From: Curvibacter sp.
GTDB taxonomy: Bacteria; Pseudomonadota; Gammaproteobacteria; Burkholderiales; Burkholderiaceae_C
DNA length: 64,000 bases
Direction: 5' to 3'
Assembly (NCBI GenBank): GCA_020248905.1
Contig: JADCGR010000006.1
Location: 83,480-147,479, forward strand
Shown: in pieces, positions 8,140 to 16,876 of the stretch
Position numbering within the stretch: position 1 is the stretch's first letter
Layout of the letters: each line of letters begins with the position of its first letter
Notes under the pieces: model-generated
Databases searched by the model: none
Told to the model about the DNA's origin: nothing
The model's input: only the letters and a program-made list of their open reading frames with translations
Position numbers and translations under genes: made by a program

Positions 8140-9189
8140 TCAGCGGGGCCGCCCCTGCAGCCACCGAAACAGTGGCGCGATGAGCAGCAGCACCGCAAAC
8201 AGCCGGCAAATCTGGAAGACCGTCACCACCGGCGCGCCCAGTTGCAACACCTTGGCCGTGATGGCCATCTCGGCAATGCCGCCGGGGGCCGTACCCAGCA
8301 GCATCGTGGCCGGGTGCAGGCTGGTGCCCTGTGCCAGCAGCCAGCCAAAACCCGCGCTCAGCAGGATCATCACCAGGCTGCCCAGCGCCACAGCCCCGAG
8401 CCAGCGCGGCGCCGTGTGCACAAAGGCCGGCGTGAAACGCACGCCCAGGCTGACCCCGATGACGAGCTGGGCGGCATTGGACAAGCCGCCCGGCACGCCC
8501 GAGAGCTCGGCGCCTGCGAGCGTGAGCACCATGGCCACGGCCATGGGCCCCAGAAACCAGGGGTTCGCACGTCCCAGCCGCTGCAGCAGCCAAGCACCGG
8601 CTGCACCCGCGAGCGCCAGCACCAGCAGGCCGCCCGGGTGGAAGTCCTGCGTGGCCATGCCTGGGCCCTGCAGGCCATGCACGCCGCTGAACTGCAAGGC
8701 AAAAGGAATCAGCACCGCGACGATGAGCACGCGCAGGCTGTGCGCAGCGGCCACAAGGTCGGTGCGCGCGCCGGCACGTTCGGCCAGCAGCGTCATCTCC
8801 GAAGCCGCGCCGATGGCGCTCGCAAACCAGGTGGTGGCGCGGTTCACGCCGGGCAGATGGCCGTGGGTGCGCTGCAGCCAGAGGCTGAACAGCGCGCCCA
8901 TCAAAAGCGCCCAGGCCACGCCCAGCAGCACTGCCCACCACAGGCTGAGCACCAGGGCGCCAACCTGGGGCGTGAAGTGCAGGCCCAGCGCCAGACCAAT
9001 CGTGCACTGGCCGGCATTGCGCAGTGGCGCAGCACTCGCTGTGGGTGCTCGCAGCATCGACGCCAGGGCCGTGGCCAGCAGCGGGCCAATGAACCAGGGC
9101 AGCGCAAGCCGCAGGACCACGCAGAGCCAGGCAGCTCCCAGCGCCAGCAGCAGGGTGAGAGCGCAACGCAGGAGCGGTCGGGAGGTCAT
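8140..9189 (-). CDS. AbrB family (ammonia monooxygenase-like) membrane protein
   Basis: MTSRPLLRCALTLLLALGAAWLC...LPWFIGPLLATALAS...GTAPGGIAEMAITAKVLQLGAPVVTVFQICRLFAVLL. Confidence 0.85.
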   Translation of the reverse strand: MTSRPLLRCALTLLLALGAAWLCVVLRLALPWFIGPLLATALASMLRAPTASAAPLRNAGQCTIGLALGLHFTPQVGALVLSLWWAVLLGVAWALLMGALFSLWLQRTHGHLPGVNRATTWFASAIGAASEMTLLAERAGARTDLVAAAHSLRVLIVAVLIPFALQFSGVHGLQGPGMATQDFHPGGLLVLALAGAAGAWLLQRLGRANPWFLGPMAVAMVLTLAGAELSGVPGGLSNAAQLVIGVSLGVRFTPAFVHTAPRWLGAVALGSLVMILLSAGFGWLLAQGTSLHPATMLLGTAPGGIAEMAITAKVLQLGAPVVTVFQICRLFAVLLLIAPLFRWLQGRPR

Positions 9190-9239
9190 GAATGGACGCG
9201 AGTTTGCGCGTAGTATCGCCGCAGGCAAGGAGACCAGAA

Positions 9240-9572
9240 ATGCAGGCAGACACCCCTGAACTCTGCGTGGTCCAGACCACGCTGGCCACCGAAGCACAGG
9301 CCGCCGAGCTGGCACGCGCCGTGGTACGGGCGCGGTTAGGAGCCTGCGTGCAGATGCAGGCCATCCGCAGCGTCTACGTCTGGCAGGAGCAGGTGCGCAA
9401 CGAGCCCGAGTGGCTGCTCAGCATCAAGACCCGCCGCACGCGCTACCCGCAGCTACAAGCCTGGCTGCGCGAGCACCATCCTTACGACACCCCGGAGATC
9501 GTCTGCCTGCCCGTTCACCAGGCCAGCCCCGATTACGCGACCTGGGTGGCGACGAACACGGGCGAGGCTTGA
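9240..9572 (+). CDS. cutA: Divalent cation tolerance protein CutA
   Basis: VVQTTLATEAQAAELARAVVRARLGACVQMQAIRSVYVWQEQV...EEWLLSIKTR-type CutA pattern. Confidence 0.85.
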   Translation: MQADTPELCVVQTTLATEAQAAELARAVVRARLGACVQMQAIRSVYVWQEQVRNEPEWLLSIKTRRTRYPQLQAWLREHHPYDTPEIVCLPVHQASPDYATWVATNTGEA

Positions 9573-9576
9573 AGGC

Positions 9577-10917
9577 TCAGGCCAGTCGCCGCAGCGCCGT
9601 GGCCACGGCATCGACCATCTGCGCGATCTGCTGGGGCTCGACCACATAGGCCGGTGCCAGCACGATGCTCTCGCCCGCCGCGCGGACCAACACCCCTTGC
9701 CGCAAGCAGTCAAGGAAGACCTCATAGGCGCGCTGGCCCGGCAAACCCGCTCGACTCTCCAGCTCAATTGCCGTGGCCAGGCCCAGGCTGCGCAGGCTGA
9801 CCACATGCGGCAGGCCCCTGAGCGCGCCATGCGCAACATCCCCCAGCACCTGGCCCATGCGGCCCGCACGGGCGAACAGGTCCTCGTCACGCATCAGGTC
9901 CAGCGTGGCGACCGCAGCGGCGCAGGCCACGGGATGGCCCGAGTAGGTGTAGCCGTGGAAGAACTCAATCTGGTGCGCCGGGCTGTCGCGATGCGCGTCC
10001 ATCACCGCGTCAAAAATGCCCTGGCGACACAGCACGCCACCGAGCGGGATGACGCCGTTGGTCACGCACTTGGCGAAGGTGAGCAGGTCCGGCACCACGC
10101 CGTAGTAATCGGCACCGAAGGGCGTGCCCAGGCGGCCGAAACCGGTGATGACCTCGTCGAAGATCAGCAGGATGCCGTGGCGGTCGCAGATCTCGCGCAG
10201 GCGCTTGAGGTAGCCCTGCGGCGGCACGTACCAGCCCGCGCTGCCCGCCACGGGCTCGACGATGACCGCCGCCACATTGGAAGGGTCGTGCAGGGGCAGG
10301 ATGCGCTGCTCCAGCTCCAGCAGCAGGTCCTCGTCCCACACCGGCTCCACACCGTTGTAGAAGGCATGCTTCACCGGGTCGTGGATGAAGCGCAGATGGT
10401 CCACGCGCGGAAGCATCGCGCCGGAGAAGGTCTTGCGGTTGGCCGGGATGCCGCCCACGCTGATGCCGCCAAAGCCCACGCCGTGGTAACCGCGCTCGCG
10501 GCCGATGAAGACGGTGCGCTGCGCCTGGCCGCGCGCGCGGTGGTAGGCCAGCGCCACCTTGAGCGCCGTGTCCACGGCCTCGCTGCCCGAGCTGCAGAAC
10601 AGCACCTTGCCCAGGTCGCCCGGCGCCAGCGCGGCAATGCGCTCGGCCGCCTCAAACGATCGGTCGTTGCCGCTCTGGAAGGCGGTGGCGTAGTCCAGCG
10701 TGTCGAGCTGGCGCGCGATGGCCTCGTTGATCTCGCGCCGCTTGTGGCCGGCGCCCACGCACCAGAGGCTGGAGATGCCGTCGAGCACGCGGCGGCCGTC
10801 GTGAGTGGTGAAGTGCATGCCCTCGGCGGCCACGAACACGCGCGGATCGAGGGCAAAGCTGCGGTTGGGCGTGAAAGGCAGCCACTGGGACTGCAGGGAT
10901 GGGTCAGGGCGGGCCAT
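9577..10917 (-). CDS. Class III aminotransferase (omega-amino acid-pyruvate transaminase-like)
   Basis: MARPDPSLQSQWLPFTPNRSF...FCSSGSEAVDTALK...LLIFDEVITGFGRLG... Confidence 0.9.
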   Translation of the reverse strand: MARPDPSLQSQWLPFTPNRSFALDPRVFVAAEGMHFTTHDGRRVLDGISSLWCVGAGHKRREINEAIARQLDTLDYATAFQSGNDRSFEAAERIAALAPGDLGKVLFCSSGSEAVDTALKVALAYHRARGQAQRTVFIGRERGYHGVGFGGISVGGIPANRKTFSGAMLPRVDHLRFIHDPVKHAFYNGVEPVWDEDLLLELEQRILPLHDPSNVAAVIVEPVAGSAGWYVPPQGYLKRLREICDRHGILLIFDEVITGFGRLGTPFGADYYGVVPDLLTFAKCVTNGVIPLGGVLCRQGIFDAVMDAHRDSPAHQIEFFHGYTYSGHPVACAAAVATLDLMRDEDLFARAGRMGQVLGDVAHGALRGLPHVVSLRSLGLATAIELESRAGLPGQRAYEVFLDCLRQGVLVRAAGESIVLAPAYVVEPQQIAQMVDAVATALRRLA

Positions 10918-11011
10918 GCAAGCCGTCTCCGGGAAATTGCGACAATTGTGGGCCACGGCCGCCAAAAGCGGGCCGTGCCAACGACCACCTCATCCTGCCA
11001 CAAGGGTTTCC

Positions 11012-11860
11012 ATGAGCCAAGCCTATATCCTCAACTTCTCCTGCCCGGACCGACTGGGCCTCGTGCATGCCGTCTCCGGCTTTCTACTGGAGCGCGGCGG
11101 CAACATCGAAGAAGCCGCCCAGTACAACGACCACGCGACCGGCCTCTTCTTCATGCGCGTGCAGTTCTCCTGCGGCCAGGTGACCCATGAAGACCTGCAG
11201 GTGCAGCTCAAACTCTTCGCCGAGCCCTACAGCATGCAGTGGACGCTGAACCCGGCGGACCAGGCCATGCGCACCGTGCTCTTCGTCAGCAAGGAAGGCC
11301 ACTGCCTCAACGACCTGCTGTTCCGCTGGAAGATCGGCCTGCTGCCCATCGACATCCGCGCCATCGTCTCCAACCACCGCGACTTCTACCAGCTGGCCGC
11401 GAGCTACAACGTGCCCTTCCATCACATCCCGGTCACGGCCGCCACCAAGCCCCAGGCGGAAGCCAAGCAGTTTGAGGTGGTGCAGGCCGAAGGCGCCGAA
11501 CTCGTGGTGCTGGCGCGCTACATGCAGGTGCTGAGCGACGACCTGTGCCGCAAACTCAGTGGCAAGGCCATCAACATCCACCACAGCTTCCTGCCCAGCT
11601 TCAAGGGTGCCAAGCCCTATTACCAGGCCCACGACCGCGGCGTGAAGCTCATCGGCGCAACCGCCCACTACGTGACGGCCGACCTGGACGAAGGCCCGAT
11701 CATCGAACAGGACGTGGCCCGCGTGGACCACAGCAAGACCGTGGAAGACCTCACGGCCATCGGGCGCGACACCGAAAGCCAGGTGCTGGCACGTGCGGTG
11801 AAGTGGCACAGCGAGCACCGCGTGCTGCTCAACGGGCACAAGACGGTGATCTTCAAGTAA
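11012..11860 (+). CDS. purU: Formyltetrahydrofolate deformylase
   Basis: MSQAYILNFSCPDRLGLVHAVSGFLLERGGNI (ACT) ... INIHHSFLPSFKGAKPYYQAHDRGVKLIGATAHYVTADLDEGPIIEQDV. Confidence 0.95.
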   Translation: MSQAYILNFSCPDRLGLVHAVSGFLLERGGNIEEAAQYNDHATGLFFMRVQFSCGQVTHEDLQVQLKLFAEPYSMQWTLNPADQAMRTVLFVSKEGHCLNDLLFRWKIGLLPIDIRAIVSNHRDFYQLAASYNVPFHHIPVTAATKPQAEAKQFEVVQAEGAELVVLARYMQVLSDDLCRKLSGKAINIHHSFLPSFKGAKPYYQAHDRGVKLIGATAHYVTADLDEGPIIEQDVARVDHSKTVEDLTAIGRDTESQVLARAVKWHSEHRVLLNGHKTVIFK

Positions 11861-11878
11861 GCCGTTCACGCCACCCAT

Positions 11879-11916
11879 CAACCGCCCCGGCTCGCAGGAG
11901 CCGCGGCGGTTTTTTC
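11879..11916 (+). terminator. Intrinsic terminator after purU
   Basis: ACCGCCcCGGCTC-GCAG-GAGCCGcGGCGGTTTTTT. Confidence 0.75.
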
Positions 11917-11968
11917 ATGGGCGTGTGCCAGGCCTCCCGAGGAGCAGCGACGGGAGCAGAATCTGCGT

Positions 11969-12628
11969 ATGAAACGACGTACCGTCATCCTTGCTGACGC
12001 CACCGGTCTGGTTGGCCAGCACATCCTCAAAGGCCTGCTGGCCGACCCTAGCGTGAGCGCGGTGCACAGCCTGGGGCGCCGCGCGCCAGCCACGCAGCAC
12101 CCCAAGCTGACGGCCCACATCGTCGACTTCGCCGCCCTGCCGCCGCTGCCGCCCGCCGACGAGCTGTACCTGGCGCTGGGCACCACGATCAAGGTTGCCG
12201 GCACCCCGGCCGCCTTCCGCGCGATCGACTACGACGCCAACCTGAACGTGGCGAAAGCGGCGATGGCCGCCGGCGTGAAGAAAGTGGGGCTGGTGAGCGC
12301 GATGGGTGCCGACCCCCGCTCCCGGATTTTTTACAACCGCGTCAAGGGCGAGCTGGAAGAGGCCCTGACGCAACTGACTTTCGAAGGCCTCGTCATCGCC
12401 CGCCCCTCGCTGCTGGTCGGCAACCGGGAGGTCCTGGGGCAGCCCAATCGGGCTGGTGAAATGATCGGAGAGGTGATGGCCCGGGTGCTGGGTTTCCTCA
12501 TCCCGGCCAACTACAAACCCATTGAGGCATCCGCTCTCGCACAGGCTTTGCTCGCGGCGGCCCCGACTACCAGAACTCGCACCGTTCTGCCCTGTGGTGT
12601 GATGCGGCGCGGCGATATTCGCCCATGA
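11969..12628 (+). CDS. NAD(P)-binding oxidoreductase (HTATIP2/SDR-like)
   Basis: MKRRTVILADATGLVGQHILKGLLADPSVSAVHSLGRR...KVGLVSAMGADPRSRIFYNRVKGELEEAL. Confidence 0.8.
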   Translation: MKRRTVILADATGLVGQHILKGLLADPSVSAVHSLGRRAPATQHPKLTAHIVDFAALPPLPPADELYLALGTTIKVAGTPAAFRAIDYDANLNVAKAAMAAGVKKVGLVSAMGADPRSRIFYNRVKGELEEALTQLTFEGLVIARPSLLVGNREVLGQPNRAGEMIGEVMARVLGFLIPANYKPIEASALAQALLAAAPTTRTRTVLPCGVMRRGDIRP

Positions 12629-12639
12629 GGTTTGTTAGC

Positions 12640-14223
12640 TCAATGGCGAATTGGGCGAGTGGCGCCAGCATCATTTGTTTGTGTCGCTTGACTAGGGATG
12701 CCGGTTTTCGCATTCCAGGTGAGCAGCACCCCATGAGGCAAGCCAATCAGCGCGGGGAAATTTAGGTGCAGCAACAGCACTGACGAGCCAAGATTGTCAC
12801 CGGTCGAGTCAATCAAAATCAGCCCCACCAAGGTATTAGTTCCAGCCGCGCCATGCGCACCGTAATTTTGTCTTTGGTGAAGCTCAAACACCCAAACTCG
12901 CTTGGGCATTTCCATCAATCGCACTTTCTCTTTTAGCTCGGGTACCAAAGCCTCTGTCGCAGCCCAGTTTCTCAACTTGCGCTTCTCGACCAAAGATAAT
13001 CGTACCGTCAGTCCCGATGCCAGCTGCTGCACCGCTTGAGCTGACTTCATTCCACTAGCATTTAGCCCGCCGAAGATGTCACTTACCACTTCCAGCGCAA
13101 GTGCTGCCGCCTCTTCAGCCGACATGAACACGTCCGCCGGTAGCAAGGGGATGGCTACCGCCCCGTGCTGCAGACTGTAATCCTGCGGATCAACCTCTTT
13201 AAGGTGACGGTAAGGGCCAGCATTATCGTTATGTATCAGCAACTCTGGGACCCAACTGGCTGCATGGGTGAACTCAATGTTAAGCCCGTTGGGGCACGTA
13301 ACCTGCACCACTCTGTGCTTTGCCATGTTGGCATCCCACGTATGTCCAATGACAACAACCGCATGTCCACCGGAGGGAGGAAAGAGTATTAGGACAATTG
13401 GAATCTCAGACTCGATATACGGATGAATACTCATCAGCGATTCTTGAATCTGGCTTCCATTCATTTCTGTCGCCCCCTTCATGTGCCACAAGTCGCCAAG
13501 CGGTATCGAGTGGGGCGAATACCCTGCCGCGCGGATAGCTTCAACCATTTGATGATGCGTCAAGCCATCACGATTGGGCCTAATGCGTCCGTTCACGTAG
13601 TACTTCGTCGCCGCGTCAGTAATCTGTGCAGGGTCATGCGCCCGATCTCCCTCTCGTTTGCGCAGCGTGCGCAACGCCATCCATATCGAAGCCTGCGCGC
13701 AAGCTCCAACGGCGTTGTCTTGCTGCATGAACGGTGTTCCACTAACCCAGTACTGCTTACCCCCAATATGGACAGGAAATCTATCAGTACTCCGAATAAA
13801 GCCTGACACCAAATGGCTACTGATGATGGAGGCACCAATCGGACTCTTGATGACAGGCCTTAATGTCATGAATCCCAAGTATGTGTCGGGCTCTACCCGA
13901 TCCAAGTAGGCTAGTACGCCTTCACCCTGTTGCGGCGCCCCCGAAAAAAAGTGTAGACGGGTACAGAATTTTTCAGTCGAGCTGAATTGACGGCTGTAGT
14001 AAGCGCTGTATTCGGCTAGGAAGTCTGGATCCTGAACTTGCCGCTGAACCAGCACGGCTTTTGCACCCGCATTTGCGAGCAACATACAGCATTGCCTCAT
14101 CGGGCCTTGAGTCCGAGGTGAAGCAGATGGATCCTTCCCTGTAATCTCCTTCAAGGCCGAATAAGCCTGTGCGGTGATATCCACGGATCCAGTTTTGGCA
14201 AATATTTCTAATCGATCGGCCAT
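12640..14223 (-). CDS. Predicted papain/C39-like cysteine peptidase, uncharacterised
   Basis: 527 aa; VSGTPFMQQDNAVGACAQASIWMALRTL (candidate Q...C) and PPSGGHAVVVIGHTWD (candidate His); noticeably lower GC than neighbours. Confidence 0.6.
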   Translation of the reverse strand: MADRLEIFAKTGSVDITAQAYSALKEITGKDPSASPRTQGPMRQCCMLLANAGAKAVLVQRQVQDPDFLAEYSAYYSRQFSSTEKFCTRLHFFSGAPQQGEGVLAYLDRVEPDTYLGFMTLRPVIKSPIGASIISSHLVSGFIRSTDRFPVHIGGKQYWVSGTPFMQQDNAVGACAQASIWMALRTLRKREGDRAHDPAQITDAATKYYVNGRIRPNRDGLTHHQMVEAIRAAGYSPHSIPLGDLWHMKGATEMNGSQIQESLMSIHPYIESEIPIVLILFPPSGGHAVVVIGHTWDANMAKHRVVQVTCPNGLNIEFTHAASWVPELLIHNDNAGPYRHLKEVDPQDYSLQHGAVAIPLLPADVFMSAEEAAALALEVVSDIFGGLNASGMKSAQAVQQLASGLTVRLSLVEKRKLRNWAATEALVPELKEKVRLMEMPKRVWVFELHQRQNYGAHGAAGTNTLVGLILIDSTGDNLGSSVLLLHLNFPALIGLPHGVLLTWNAKTGIPSQATQTNDAGATRPIRH

Positions 14224-14248
14224 AAAAAAAGCCGCTCGTTAGCGGCTT
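14224..14248 (-). terminator. Intrinsic terminator abutting the peptidase start codon
   Basis: Minus strand AAGCCGCT-AACG-AGCGGCTTTTTTTATGG: 8 bp stem, U-tract immediately followed by the ATG at 14223. Confidence 0.8.
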
Positions 14249-14264
14249 AGTTGAGAAAGATTAA

Positions 14265-14456
14265 TCAGAAAACTGTCACGGCTTTGGCGTTCTCATAGGC
14301 ACGCCGTTGCAATGCACGAATCTGCTCTACCTTTTCGCTCACACGCTCAGATAGCTGATCCCGGACCTCTTTTGCTTGCTTCTCTGGCAGCACACTTGTT
14401 TTCTTGTTACCGCGAGCAGTCTCAAGTACAAATAGCCCCAATGTTGAAGACTCCAT
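14265..14456 (-). CDS. Small hypothetical protein (63 aa; 72 aa if GTG at 14483), coiled-coil-like
   Basis: MESSTLGLFVLETARGNKKTSVLPEKQAKEVRDQLSERVSEKVEQIRALQRRAYENAKAVTVF; AGGAGT Shine-Dalgarno before ATG 14456. Confidence 0.55.
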   Translation of the reverse strand: MESSTLGLFVLETARGNKKTSVLPEKQAKEVRDQLSERVSEKVEQIRALQRRAYENAKAVTVF

Positions 14457-14779
14457 GGTGGCCCCACTCCTGTCGTTGAACACCCTCTTGAGCGTACAAG
14501 CAATGACACCTGCTTGGGCTCTTGAAGGGCATTATTCACTATGGATCCTTGCCGGGCAAGGGGAAGGTCCAGAAAAAATTTAAAGCCGAGAATTGTAGCA
14601 ATTTTTGCCACATTTCCCGCGATTAGTCTTGTTTTAGGGGCACGGTGGCCATGCGATGCCCCAAAAAAACCAACCGACTCCCCAAGCGAAGCAGGTACGA
14701 GCAAGCCCGAGGGGCGGCCGCAATCGGCAACGATGAGAAGTCATGGAGGCTGGTTCCCCTGCCCTGCGCCTTATACATC

Positions 14780-14811
14780 AATGCCCCGGCAGCCTCAACT
14801 GCCGGGGCATT
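14780..14811. terminator. Intrinsic terminator/strong hairpin
   Basis: Perfect 13 bp stem AATGCCCCGGCAG-CCTCAA-CTGCCGGGGCATT at 3' end of the aminotransferase gene. Confidence 0.75.
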
Positions 14812-14831
14812 ATTGTTGGTTTCTTGATGAA

Positions 14832-15986
14832 TCAGGCCGCCTGCGCCACCTTCTCCACATAACCCAGCTTGTCCAGCGCCGCGGCCAGCTGGGCCACGCT
14901 GCGGTCAGGGTTGTGCAGCTTGTCCAGGCCGAAGAGGCCGATGCGGAAGGTGCTGAAGTCGGCGGGCTCGTCGCACTGCAGGGGCACGCCGGCGGCGGTC
15001 TGCAGGCCCAGGGCCAGGAATTTCTTGCTGTTCTGGATTTCGGGGTCGGTGGTGTAGCTCACCACCACACCGGGGGCCTTGTAGCCGTCGGCTGCCACGC
15101 TGACAAAACCACGCGATTCCATGAGCGCGCGCACCTTGGCGCCCAGGGTGATCTGCTCCTGGCGCACCTTGTCAAAGCCGTAGTCGCGCGTTTCGCGCAT
15201 CACCTGGTCCAGCCGCGCCAGGGCATCGGTGGGCATGGTCGTGTGGTACATGTGGCCGCCGTTCTCGTAGGCTTCCATGATCTGCAGCCACTTCTTGAGG
15301 TCGGCGGCAAAGCTGGTGCTGGTGGTGGCGTCGATGGCCTTGCGGGCACGCTCGCTGAGCATGACCATGGCGCACGCGGGCGAGCCGCTCCAGCCCTTTT
15401 GCGGCGCGCTGACGAGCACGTCTACGCCCGTGGCCTGCATGTCCACCCACAGACAACCCGAGGCGATGCAGTCCAGCACGAAGAGACCGCCCGCTTCGTG
15501 GACGGCATCGGTGACTTTCCTGAGGTAGTCGTCGGGCAGGACCATGCCGGCCGAGGTCTCGACGTGGGGGGCGAACACAACGTCCGGCTTCTGGGCCTTG
15601 ATGGTGGCCACGACCTCATCCACCGGGCAGGGGACCCACTGGGCCAGCGAACCGGTGCCGATACGGCGGGCCTTGAGCACGGTGGCGCTGGCGGGGATGT
15701 TGCCCATGTCGAAGATCTGGGTCCAGCGATAGCTGAACCAGCCGTTGCGGATGACCAGCACGTTCTTGCCGGTGGCGAACTGACGCGCCACGGATTCCAT
15801 CCCAAAGGTGCCGCTGCCCGGCACCAGTACCGAGGATTTGGCCTTGTACACATCCTTCAGGATGGTGGAGATGTCCTTCATCACACCCTGAAAGCGCTTG
15901 GACATGTGGTTGAGTGCGCGGTCGGTGTAGACCACCGAGAACTCGAGCAGACCATCGGGGTCCACATTGGGCAAAAGTGCGGGCAT
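14832..15986 (-). CDS. Class V aminotransferase (alanine/serine-glyoxylate aminotransferase-like)
   Basis: LVPGSGTFGMESVARQFATGKNVLVIRNGWFSYRW...LVSAPQKGWSGSPACAMVMLSERA. Confidence 0.9.
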   Translation of the reverse strand: MPALLPNVDPDGLLEFSVVYTDRALNHMSKRFQGVMKDISTILKDVYKAKSSVLVPGSGTFGMESVARQFATGKNVLVIRNGWFSYRWTQIFDMGNIPASATVLKARRIGTGSLAQWVPCPVDEVVATIKAQKPDVVFAPHVETSAGMVLPDDYLRKVTDAVHEAGGLFVLDCIASGCLWVDMQATGVDVLVSAPQKGWSGSPACAMVMLSERARKAIDATTSTSFAADLKKWLQIMEAYENGGHMYHTTMPTDALARLDQVMRETRDYGFDKVRQEQITLGAKVRALMESRGFVSVAADGYKAPGVVVSYTTDPEIQNSKKFLALGLQTAAGVPLQCDEPADFSTFRIGLFGLDKLHNPDRSVAQLAAALDKLGYVEKVAQAA

Positions 15987-15998
15987 GAGAATCTCCGT

Positions 15999-16847
15999 TC
16001 AGGACAGTGAATCGGCCATTTTCTCACCAAGCAGGATCGGGCGGGTGACGGCCCAGTCCGGGTTAAACCGGATGGTGTTGCGCGGCCAGAGCATGACGAC
16101 GGTGGAACCCAGCAGGAAGCGGCCCATTTCGGCGCCTTTTTCGAGCGTGATGCCCCGACCCTCATAGTGCCAGTCAGTCACTCGGGGGCGGCGCGGCGGG
16201 TTGACCACGCCGTGCCAGACCGTGGCCATGCTGCCCACGATGGTGGCGCCCACCAGCACCAGCACCAGGGAGCCATGCGCCGTGTCAAACACGCAGACCA
16301 CCCGCTCGTTGCGCGCAAACAGGCCCGGCACGCCGCGCGCCGTGGTGGGGTTGACCGAGAAAAGGTCGCCCGGTACGTAGATCATGCGTGTCAGGGTGCC
16401 AGCGCAGGGCATGTGTATGCGGTGATAGTCGCGCGGGCTCAGGTAGAGCGTGGCGAAGTGGCCGTCCTCGAACTGCCCGGCCAGCGTGGCGTCGCCGCCC
16501 ACCAGCGCCGTGGTGCTGTAGCGATGGCCCTTGGCCTGGAAGATCTGGTCGCGTTCAAGCGGGCCGAACTGGCTGATGGCGCCGTCCACCGGGCAAACCC
16601 AAGCAGCGTCGGCCAGCGGGCGGGCGCCCTCTTTCAGGGCGCGGGTGAAAAACTCGTTGAAGGTGGCGTAGCTTGCCGGGTCGGGGTTGGCCGCCTCGCT
16701 CATGTCCACGCTGTAGCGGCGGATGAAACGGTGGATGGCCGCAGTGGTGAGACTGCCCAGGGCTGCGCCCGCCGCCAGGCCGGCGAAGGAGGTGAGTGCC
16801 TTTTTGGGCAGCAGGTACTGCGGCAGCACCGCAAGGCGATCAGACAC
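15999..16847 (-). CDS. psd: Phosphatidylserine decarboxylase
   Basis: (V)SDRLAVLPQYLLPKKALTSFAG...FNEFFTRALKEGARP...LSPRDYHRIHMPCAG...FLLGSTVVMLWP (LGST self-cleavage site); GTG start at 16847 preferred over TTG at 16862. Confidence 0.95.
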   Translation of the reverse strand: MSDRLAVLPQYLLPKKALTSFAGLAAGAALGSLTTAAIHRFIRRYSVDMSEAANPDPASYATFNEFFTRALKEGARPLADAAWVCPVDGAISQFGPLERDQIFQAKGHRYSTTALVGGDATLAGQFEDGHFATLYLSPRDYHRIHMPCAGTLTRMIYVPGDLFSVNPTTARGVPGLFARNERVVCVFDTAHGSLVLVLVGATIVGSMATVWHGVVNPPRRPRVTDWHYEGRGITLEKGAEMGRFLLGSTVVMLWPRNTIRFNPDWAVTRPILLGEKMADSLS

Positions 16848-16876
16848 AAAACCCCCGGGCAAACTGCGGGCTTGAA

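Noticed and set aside
9697-11190. 497 aa plus-strand ORF opposite the aminotransferase gene
   Set aside because: Antisense artefact; the minus-strand aminotransferase has full family motifs, and the tail overlaps purU out of frame.
14634-14667. GGGGCA...TGCCCC hairpin flanked by A/T runs upstream of the islet
   Set aside because: T-tracts are on the wrong sides for a terminator on either strand, and no further evidence supports an sRNA; not called.
14541-16010. 489 aa plus-strand ORF opposite the class V aminotransferase
   Set aside because: Antisense artefact with no recognisable domain.
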